From Oceanococcus sp041619315 (GTDB taxonomy: Bacteria; Pseudomonadota; Gammaproteobacteria; Nevskiales; Oceanococcaceae): DNA of 6,125 nt. A program made the translations under genes and the position numbers. The notes under the pieces are model-generated. The model was not told the origin of the DNA. It saw nothing but the letters and a program-made list of their open reading frames with translations, and searched no databases. This document shows, piece after piece, positions 1-5,366 of this stretch; position 1 is the first letter of the stretch; each line of letters begins with the position of its first letter. The stretch lies in contig JBFKEC010000204.1 in assembly GCA_041619315.1 (NCBI GenBank), positions 1 through 6,125 of the forward strand. Direction: 5' to 3'.

Positions 1-1
1 A

Positions 2-805
2 GCAGTACTTGCAAGCGAGCCGACGGCTTATGTTCCGATGATCGAGACGGCAGAGATCGTGGCCGAGCGCTACGCCATTTCGCGCCAGGCCCAGGATGAA
101 TACGCGCTGCAGAGCCAGCAGCGGGTTGCCGCCGCCCAGCAGGCCGGGTTGTTCGATGACGAAATCGTGCCGCTGACGGTTGAGAAGCAATTGTTTGACC
201 GTGAAACCCGGCAACCCGCCGGGCATGAAAGCGTGACGCTGAGTCAGGACGAGGGCAATCGTGCCGATACCACGCTGGAATCGCTTGGCGCGCTCAAGCC
301 GGTGTTCAAGGATGGGCAGTGGATAAAACAGGGCCAGCACATTACGGCTGGCAATGCTTCGCAGCTGTCCGACGGTGCGGCTGTGCTCACGGTCATGAGC
401 CGGGCTGAGGCGGAACAACGGGGCTTGCCCATACTCGGCATCTACCGTGCGACCGCAGTTGCCGGTTGCGCGCCGGATGAAATGGGTATTGGTCCGGTGT
501 TCGCCATTCCCAAGCTGCTCAAGCATGCCGGCCTTGCCGTTGGCGATATTGGCGTGTGGGAAATCAATGAAGCGTTTGCGGTGCAGGTGCTGTATTGCCG
601 CGACAAGCTGGGCATCCCGAATGAACGTTTGAACATCAACGGTGGAGCCATTTCGATTGGTCATCCGTTTGGTATGTCGGGTGCGCGAATGGTAGGGCAC
701 GCGCTGCTCGAGGCCCGCCGTCGCAATGAGAAATACGCTGTGGTCAGCATGTGCATTGGCGGTGGCATGGGCGCTGCAGCTTTGTTCGAAATACCCAACG
801 CATAG
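2..805 (+). CDS. Thiolase family protein (acetyl-CoA acetyltransferase / 3-ketoacyl-CoA thiolase), 5' end outside the window
   Basis: Thiolases cleave 3-ketoacyl-CoA to acetyl-CoA and a shortened acyl-CoA, or run the reverse condensation, in the cytoplasm. The reading frame is open from the left edge, so the ATG at 38 is an internal Met. The 12 residues before it (AVLASEPTAYVP) continue the thiolase pattern before TAEIVAERYAISRQAQDEYA. About 267 residues are visible of a usual 390 or so; the missing part carries the nucleophilic Cys. Visible family motifs, numbered from the Met at 38, are the NEAFA loop (177-181), the catalytic His in GHPFGMSGAR (H209, codon 662-664) and the second catalytic Cys in CIGGGMGAA (C239, codon 752-754). 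The C-terminal domain therefore looks intact and functional. Chain-length preference, and degradative versus biosynthetic role, cannot be read from this part. It lies 72 bp upstream of the propeller gene on the same strand and may share its operon. Confidence 0.93.
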   Translation, partial: AVLASEPTAYVPMIETAEIVAERYAISRQAQDEYALQSQQRVAAAQQAGLFDDEIVPLTVEKQLFDRETRQPAGHESVTLSQDEGNRADTTLESLGALKPVFKDGQWIKQGQHITAGNASQLSDGAAVLTVMSRAEAEQRGLPILGIYRATAVAGCAPDEMGIGPVFAIPKLLKHAGLAVGDIGVWEINEAFAVQVLYCRDKLGIPNERLNINGGAISIGHPFGMSGARMVGHALLEARRRNEKYAVVSMCIGGGMGAAALFEIPNA

Positions 806-877
806 CGGTTAAGGCTTGTGGGGCGGCACCTCGTCGTCACCACGGGCGACTATAAATAAACAAACGAGGGGGAGACG
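806..877 (+). other. Short spacer with a weak hairpin and a TATAAA box
   Basis: This 72-bp spacer separates the thiolase stop from the GTG start of the propeller gene. It holds a 6-bp hairpin (stem 833-838 with 845-850, one G-T pair, loop ACCACG) followed by an A/T-rich stretch, TATAAATAAA (851-860). There is no T run after the hairpin, so it does not look like an intrinsic terminator. TATAAA at 851-856 resembles a sigma-70 -10 box, but no good -35 hexamer sits 16-18 bp upstream. A local promoter would also leave a leader of only about 15 nt. Read-through from the thiolase gene is equally possible. Confidence 0.25.
866..873 (+). promoter_or_regulatory. Ribosome binding site of the propeller gene (supports the GTG start)
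   Basis: The purine run GAGGGGGA ends 4 bases before the GTG at 878. It is the only good Shine-Dalgarno-like sequence nearby and supports GTG 878 as the start. That start gives a short charged N-terminus followed at once by a membrane anchor, as expected for this type of protein. Confidence 0.6.
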
Positions 878-2032
878 GTGTCCGACACGAGCACGGTGGA
901 TATCGAGACCAAGACGCATGAGGCCGAAGGCTCTTGGCTGAGCGGCTGGCCAGCCATGTTGCTGTCGCTGGCGATTGTCGGGGCGGCGGTGTATTCGTTT
1001 TCGCCGCGGCCCAAGCCGGACTATCCGGCGACCGAGGTGCATGTCCATGACTTGCTGGTGACCGATCTGGCGCAGCAGGGCAAACGCATCATCGCGGTCG
1101 GAGAGCAGGGCAATATCCTGTACGCAGATAACCCTCAAGGCCCGTGGAAGAGTGCCGATGTGGATGCCCAGCGTGGCTCCAACCTGACCCGCGTGTTGTT
1201 TGTCGACGATCAGGTGGCCGTGGCCGTTGGGCATGATTCCTGGATACTGCGCAGTGATGATGGCGGCCAGAGTTGGCAGGAAGTCTTGTTCCAGCCTGAG
1301 CGTGCCGAACCTTTGCTGGGCCTTGCCGGACCGTTTGACGGAGAGCTGTTCGCCTACGGTGCTTTCGGCCAGCTGCAGACGTCACGCGATCTTGGCCAGA
1401 CATGGGCGCGCATGGAACTGGTCAAGCAGGACAGTGAATCCAATGAGGACGATGCCGCACTCGACGCGTCCGACCCGTTTAGCGATGCCTATGATCCGTT
1501 TGCCGCGTTTTCTGATGGTGGCGGTGGCTTTGATGATTTCAGCTCGCGCCATCTGAATGCCATGGTTCAGGCCCAGGACAATAGCTTGTGGTTGGCAGGC
1601 GAGCGCGGACTGCTGGCCCGCTCGCAGGATCAGGGCAAGACCTGGGTTCAGTTCGAAACCGGTTACAACGGTTCGTTTTACGGCCTGATCGAAGCGCAGC
1701 CCGGGCGCATGCTGGTGTATGGCATGCGCGGTCATGTGTACTACAGCGATGATCAGGGTGAAAACTGGGTGGCGAGCCAAAGTCACACGGGTGAATCCTT
1801 GTATGGCGGGGTGCGCAAGCGCAATGGCGAACTCTTGCTGGTAGGTGGCAGCAACAGCGTAATTCTGTCGCGCGATGCCGGGGCCACATTCACGCAGGTT
1901 TCCGAAAAGCAGGCCAAAGCGCTGACTGCAGTACTGGTCATTGCACCGGGCCAGTGGCTCACCGCCGGTGAGGCCGGTGTCCGCGTGCAAGGTCCCAAGG
2001 TGCCTGCGCAGCCCAACAAGGAGCACGGATAA
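878..2032 (+). CDS. YCF48-like / BNR Asp-box beta-propeller protein, membrane-anchored, partner of the RND transporter
   Basis: The 384-residue protein starts at GTG. Residues 1-20 are acidic and polar, about 22-41 form one hydrophobic segment (WPAMLLSLAIVGAAVYSF), and the rest is soluble. This suggests an inner-membrane anchor with a periplasmic domain. The soluble part repeats a unit of the form [AVY]G-x-x-G-x-hydrophobic-x-x-S-x-D-x-G-x-T-W. Asp boxes sit at 126-133 (SDDGGQSW), 169-176 (SRDLGQTW), 249-256 (SQDQGKTW), 290-297 (SDDQGENW) and 331-338 (SRDAGATF). A degenerate first copy is at 82-90 and a last half-copy at about 363-371, so seven blades are likely. This matches the YCF48/BNR/sortilin-like propeller class. 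No sialidase catalytic set is evident, so a binding or assembly role is more likely than an enzyme. An Asp-rich insert (about 183-222) splits blades 3 and 4. The stop overlaps the RND start by one base, so the two are very probably coupled. The exact function is unknown. Confidence 0.88.
   Translation: MSDTSTVDIETKTHEAEGSWLSGWPAMLLSLAIVGAAVYSFSPRPKPDYPATEVHVHDLLVTDLAQQGKRIIAVGEQGNILYADNPQGPWKSADVDAQRGSNLTRVLFVDDQVAVAVGHDSWILRSDDGGQSWQEVLFQPERAEPLLGLAGPFDGELFAYGAFGQLQTSRDLGQTWARMELVKQDSESNEDDAALDASDPFSDAYDPFAAFSDGGGGFDDFSSRHLNAMVQAQDNSLWLAGERGLLARSQDQGKTWVQFETGYNGSFYGLIEAQPGRMLVYGMRGHVYYSDDQGENWVASQSHTGESLYGGVRKRNGELLLVGGSNSVILSRDAGATFTQVSEKQAKALTAVLVIAPGQWLTAGEAGVRVQGPKVPAQPNKEHG
2018..2023 (+). 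promoter_or_regulatory. Ribosome binding site of the RND gene, inside the end of the propeller gene
   Basis: AAGGAG lies 8 bases before the ATG at 2032 and within the last codons of the propeller gene. Together with the TAATG stop-start overlap (2030-2034), it fixes the RND start and supports translational coupling of the two genes. Confidence 0.85.
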
Positions 2033-4392
2033 TGACGACAACCGACCGTATCGTTGCCGGTTTCGCCGACAAACTGCTGGCACATCGAAAATTTTTCGCC
2101 GTGTTCTTTGCGTTGGTCACCCTGTTTTTTGCCTGGAGTGCGAGCAACGTCAGGCTTGACCCCGGCTTCCTGAAACTCATCCCCGTTGAGCATGAATACA
2201 TGGTCACGATGATGGATTACATGGATGAGTTTTCTGGCGCCAACATGCTCATGGTCAATGTGCGCTGGACCGGCGAAGGCGATATCTATAACCCCGAATT
2301 TTTCGAGGTGCTGGAGAAGGTCACCAATGATGTGTTCTTCATTCCGGGGATTGACCGCACCAAAGTGTCATCGCTGTTCACCCCGGATACCTATTACATC
2401 GAGGTCACCGAAGAGGGCTTTCAGGGCCGTCCGGTTGTGCCGGCGGAGTACAGCGGCTCGGATCAGCAACTCGAACAGATTCGGCGCAATGTTGAGAATG
2501 GCGGGCAGGTTGGTCTGCTGGTGGCCAATGATCTGAAAGGCGGGCTGATCCGCGCCAGTCTTCAGGAATACGACCGCGACAAGGATCCGGACGAAGCTCA
2601 GGCGGTGGACTACTGGAAAGTCCAGCAAATGCTCGAAGACATTCGCGACAAGTACGAAAGCGAAAATATCGAGATCAACATCATCGGCTTCGCCAAGTTG
2701 CTCGGCGATGTGATCTACGGGCTGCTTGGGGTGTTCGCATTTTTCGGTCTTGCCTTTGCTGTCACCGTGCTGCTGCTTTACCTGTATACCCGCTCACTCA
2801 AGATCACCATCACCGCGCTGGTTGTGGCGATGTTGCCGGTGCTGTGGCTGATTGGCATGTTGCCGCTGATTGGTCTGGGCATCGATCCGATGTCGATACT
2901 GGTGCCCTTCCTGATCTTTTCGATCGGGGTTTCGCACGCGGTACAGATGACCAGCGCCTGGCGCATGGAAGTGGGCAACGGCGCCGATTCGGTCGATGCG
3001 GCCAAGTTGTCGTTCGTCAAACTGTTCATCCCCGGCGCGATTGCATTGCTGACCGAGGCGCTGGGCTTTGGCGTGATCATGTTCATTGCCATTCCGATAG
3101 TGACCGAGTTGGGCATTACCGCCTGTCTTGGGGTGTTGCTGATGATCATCACCAACAAGCTGGTTCAGCCGATTATTTTGTCGTACCTGACCCTGGAAAA
3201 ATCCAGCATCGAGCATTCGGCCAAAGCCGAACAGGGCTTTGGCGGGGCCATGTGGAACAAGGTTGCGGCCTGCGCCGAGCCACGCAACGCGGTTTGGGTG
3301 TTTGCCGTGGCGCTGGCCTTGATGGCGCTGGCAACCTGGCAATCACGCAACCTGGTGATTGGTGACTCCGGGCTAGGGGTGCCGGAGCTGCATGAGGATT
3401 CCCGCTACAACACCGACAATCGCAAGATTGCCGAGTCCTATGACATCGGGGTGGATTTGCTGACGGTGATCGTGGAAGCGCCGGATTTTGAGACCGATTC
3501 GTGCCTGCAATATCCGGTGATCAGCCTGATCGACAAATTCGAGCTGTACATGCGCGGCGTTGACGGGGTGCAGTCGGTTACCAGCGTGGCCGGTATTGGC
3601 AAGCTGGTGATCACCGCCTTCAATGAGGGCAATCCGCGCTGGCAGGCATTGCCGCGCACGCCTGCCGGGCTTTCCACCGGCTCCAAGGCATTTGATCCGC
3701 GGCTGGGCCTGAACAGCGATGGGTGCCGGGCGATTCAGGTGCTGATCTTTACCGAAGATCATGAAGGGCCGACCATTGAACACATCATTGAGGACATCAA
3801 ATCCTTTATTGCCGCAAATCCGGTCGAGGGCGTGACCATGCGCCTTGCCAGCGGCAATGTCGGGGTGATGGCCGCGACCAATGAGGAGGTCAAGCGCGCT
3901 GAGGTCAAGATGCTGCTGTCGCTGTTCGCGGCGCTGATTCTGTTCTGCTTGATCAGCTTCCGCTCGTGGACCGCACTGATCTGTGTGCTGGTGCCGCTGG
4001 TCGGGGTGACGGTGATGGGCAATGCCCTGATGGCCATGCTCGATATCGGCCTGAAAGTCGCCACACTGCCGGTGATCGCGCTGGGTGTGGGTGTGGGCGT
4101 GGATTACGGGATTTACCTGTTCGAACGTATCCAGCATTACATGCACGATCCCAACATGAGCTTCCGCGAAGCGTTTGCCCGTTCCATGCGTGATCGTGGA
4201 AGCGCCATCGTCTTCACCGCACTGACCATGTCGGTCGGGGTGCTGACATGGATGATGTCTGCACTGAAATATCAGGCGGACATGGGCCTGCTGCTGGCCT
4301 TCTTGTTCCTGGTCAACATGTTTGGGGCAATATGCTTGTTGCCCGCGCTGGGTTCGTGGTTCTACCGCGACCGCGAAGTACGCAGCGCCTGA
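2032..4392 (+). CDS. RND superfamily transporter, MMPL type (COG1033-like predicted exporter)
   Basis: This 786-residue integral inner-membrane protein has the two-fold RND plan. TM1 is at about 19-37, a large periplasmic loop runs to about 224, and TM2-6 lie at about 225-252, 259-281, 285-306, 330-352 and 358-386. TM7 is at about 420-436, a second periplasmic loop runs to about 624, and TM8-12 lie at about 625-644, 647-668, 676-697, 722-744 and 750-775. The C-half TM4 equivalent carries GVGVGVDYGIYLFE, with D691-Y692 matching the Asp-Tyr proton-relay pair known in MmpL proteins. The equivalent N-half segment reads SIGVSHAVQ, so the Asp is absent there. Two cysteines in loop 2 (C491, C565) could form a disulfide. 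The length of about 790 and the MMPL pattern point to a lipid or hydrophobic-compound transporter rather than an AcrB-type drug pump of about 1,050 residues. No membrane-fusion protein or outer-membrane channel gene adjoins it; the coupled upstream propeller is the likely partner. The substrate is unknown. Confidence 0.93.
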   Translation: MTTTDRIVAGFADKLLAHRKFFAVFFALVTLFFAWSASNVRLDPGFLKLIPVEHEYMVTMMDYMDEFSGANMLMVNVRWTGEGDIYNPEFFEVLEKVTNDVFFIPGIDRTKVSSLFTPDTYYIEVTEEGFQGRPVVPAEYSGSDQQLEQIRRNVENGGQVGLLVANDLKGGLIRASLQEYDRDKDPDEAQAVDYWKVQQMLEDIRDKYESENIEINIIGFAKLLGDVIYGLLGVFAFFGLAFAVTVLLLYLYTRSLKITITALVVAMLPVLWLIGMLPLIGLGIDPMSILVPFLIFSIGVSHAVQMTSAWRMEVGNGADSVDAAKLSFVKLFIPGAIALLTEALGFGVIMFIAIPIVTELGITACLGVLLMIITNKLVQPIILSYLTLEKSSIEHSAKAEQGFGGAMWNKVAACAEPRNAVWVFAVALALMALATWQSRNLVIGDSGLGVPELHEDSRYNTDNRKIAESYDIGVDLLTVIVEAPDFETDSCLQYPVISLIDKFELYMRGVDGVQSVTSVAGIGKLVITAFNEGNPRWQALPRTPAGLSTGSKAFDPRLGLNSDGCRAIQVLIFTEDHEGPTIEHIIEDIKSFIAANPVEGVTMRLASGNVGVMAATNEEVKRAEVKMLLSLFAALILFCLISFRSWTALICVLVPLVGVTVMGNALMAMLDIGLKVATLPVIALGVGVGVDYGIYLFERIQHYMHDPNMSFREAFARSMRDRGSAIVFTALTMSVGVLTWMMSALKYQADMGLLLAFLFLVNMFGAICLLPALGSWFYRDREVRSA

Positions 4393-4401
4393 TCGCAGGA
4401 T

Positions 4402-4430
4402 GGCTAAGCCCTGTGCGGCTTAGCCGTTTT
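4402..4430 (+). terminator. Intrinsic terminator of the plus-strand block, at the convergent junction
   Basis: A perfect 9-bp inverted repeat (GGCTAAGCC, 4402-4410, and GGCTTAGCC, 4417-4425) encloses a 6-base loop (CTGTGC). It is followed by GTTTT (4426-4430). It starts 9 bases after the RND stop, as expected for a Rho-independent terminator on the plus strand. The T run is short (four, then C), so efficiency may be moderate. On the minus strand the hairpin is followed by ATCCTGCG with no U run, so it is not a good intrinsic terminator for mepA. The mepA stop codon (4420-4422) lies inside the right arm. Confidence 0.75.
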
Positions 4431-5298
4431 CGATGTCGAGCAGAACCTGACAGCGCAGCGGCGGCGGAGGGGTAGGCGCAGGCGTGGGTTTGCTGGCCTG
4501 CGGATCGGCCGGTTTGGGTGGGCGGCGCAGATCGGTTAGCCAGGTGTCCACTTCCGCATCACAACCTTCACCGGGAGGCGGTGCGCTTTGATCCGCGCAG
4601 TCATCACCCGGTGGGCAGCGCAGGCGGACATGGAAATGCGCATCATGGCCCCACCATGGGCGGACTTTGCGTAACCAGCTGCGATCCTGTTTCCACTGCC
4701 TTTCGCACAGGTTTTTCTTGATTGCAGGGTTGACGAAAATACGCGCCACGCGTTCATCCGTCGCGGCCAGACGAATCAGTTCCGCCTGTGCCCAACGAAA
4801 ATCATCGGTCGCGACCCAGGTTTTACGGTTGACGTAAAGTTGCGCCGGCACATCGTTGTAGCCCCAGCGCTGGTCCAGGGGCAGCTTCGGGACATCCAGG
4901 CGTAGCCAGATGTCGGCGTCCAGCCCCGACTGATGACTGCGGTGGCCGCGGCTAAACCGGCCGCCGCGCGGCATGGCCATGTCGGCAACCAGCATGGTGC
5001 CGATATTGCGCTGGGACACCCGTTCGCCCAGTTGCTGCAGATATTCAACCAGCTGTGGATGGCCGAAATTGCGTCGCCGCTCCAGCCGCACAACCTGATA
5101 ACCGGTGCCGGCGTGCGGCAAGGCATCACCGCCAAGCAGGCAGCCATTGCTGTATTTTCCGATCGCTTCCGCGCGCCCCGCTGTGGGGCGTTCGAAGGAC
5201 TCCCACGGCGTCGACGCGCTGGCCAGCATGGGGCTGAGCAGCACAGCGCCCAGCCACAGTGCTGAGGGGCGCAAACGCGGGGACATTGTTCGGCTCAT
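4420..5298 (-). CDS. mepA: Penicillin-insensitive murein DD-endopeptidase MepA (peptidase family M74, LAS group)
   Basis: MepA is a periplasmic zinc enzyme that cuts the D-alanyl-meso-diaminopimelate cross-links of peptidoglycan. The 292-residue product (E. coli MepA is about 274) has a signal peptide with cleavage likely after ALA-SER-ALA at residue 28. Next comes the family N-terminus STPWESF...YSNGCLLGGDALP. The metal site is complete: H122 and D129 in GHRSHQSGLDADIW, and H223 in GHDAHFHVRLRCP, with conserved H218 and H221. VNPAIKKNLC and WLRKVRPWWGH also match the family. Six cysteines (53, 198, 228, 234, 246, 283) sit where the E. coli enzyme has three disulfides. The tail is Pro-rich and ends CQVLLD, as in E. 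coli (CQALLD). Start: the ATG at 5298 directly abuts GAAGG, which is too close for normal pairing. The in-frame ATG at 5286 has AAGGA 11 bases upstream and also gives a good signal peptide, so it may be the true start. The gene converges on the RND gene with 27 bp between stops. Confidence 0.95.
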   Translation of the reverse strand: MSRTMSPRLRPSALWLGAVLLSPMLASASTPWESFERPTAGRAEAIGKYSNGCLLGGDALPHAGTGYQVVRLERRRNFGHPQLVEYLQQLGERVSQRNIGTMLVADMAMPRGGRFSRGHRSHQSGLDADIWLRLDVPKLPLDQRWGYNDVPAQLYVNRKTWVATDDFRWAQAELIRLAATDERVARIFVNPAIKKNLCERQWKQDRSWLRKVRPWWGHDAHFHVRLRCPPGDDCADQSAPPPGEGCDAEVDTWLTDLRRPPKPADPQASKPTPAPTPPPPLRCQVLLDIENG

Positions 5299-5366
5299 CC
5301 TTCATCCAGACCAAGTTGATCGTATAGCTCAGTTTAGGCCCCTGCTGCCCGGCCTGCCAGCCAGTG
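5299..5366 (-). other. Spacer between the GH92 gene and mepA
   Basis: These 68 bases lie between the GH92 stop and the first mepA ATG. I see only short 4-bp GC stems (for example GCTG/CAGC around 5344-5361) and no T run on the minus strand, so there is no convincing terminator. A TATACG stretch (about 5328-5323 on the minus strand) faintly resembles a -10 box, but no -35 hexamer is placed to match. Co-transcription with the upstream glycosidase gene is possible. Confidence 0.3.

Noticed and set aside
38..40. ATG at 38 as the start of the thiolase
   Set aside because: The frame is open to the window edge and the upstream residues fit the thiolase family. Starting here would lose the nucleophile Cys domain.
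833..850. Hairpin after the thiolase as a terminator
   Set aside because: The stem is only 6 bp with a G-T pair and is followed by A-rich sequence instead of a T run.
1382..2083. Minus-strand open frame (233 codons) antisense to the propeller gene
   Set aside because: It has no recognisable motifs and lies over a clear Asp-box repeat gene on the other strand. It is a shadow frame.
2794..3342. Minus-strand open frame (182 codons) and the overlapping plus-strand frame at 2844-3365
   Set aside because: Both are low-complexity, rich in His, Gln, Gly or Arg, and lie over the TM segments of the RND protein. They are shadows.
4083..4104. GGGTGTGGGTGTGGGCGTGG as a DNA repeat or G-quadruplex element
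   Set aside because: It encodes the conserved Gly-Val run before D691 in the RND TM4 equivalent, so protein conservation explains it.
3373..4146. Long minus-strand open frame (257 codons) antisense to the RND gene
   Set aside because: Its product is rich in His, Gln and Arg with no recognisable domain, as expected from reading the GC-rich RND gene backwards. The plus-strand gene is certain from its motifs and membrane pattern.
4450..4530. Gly/Pro-type low-complexity DNA near the mepA 3' end as a repeat element
   Set aside because: It encodes the Pro-rich C-terminal tail that MepA of E. coli also has, ending in a similar CQ-x-LLD motif.
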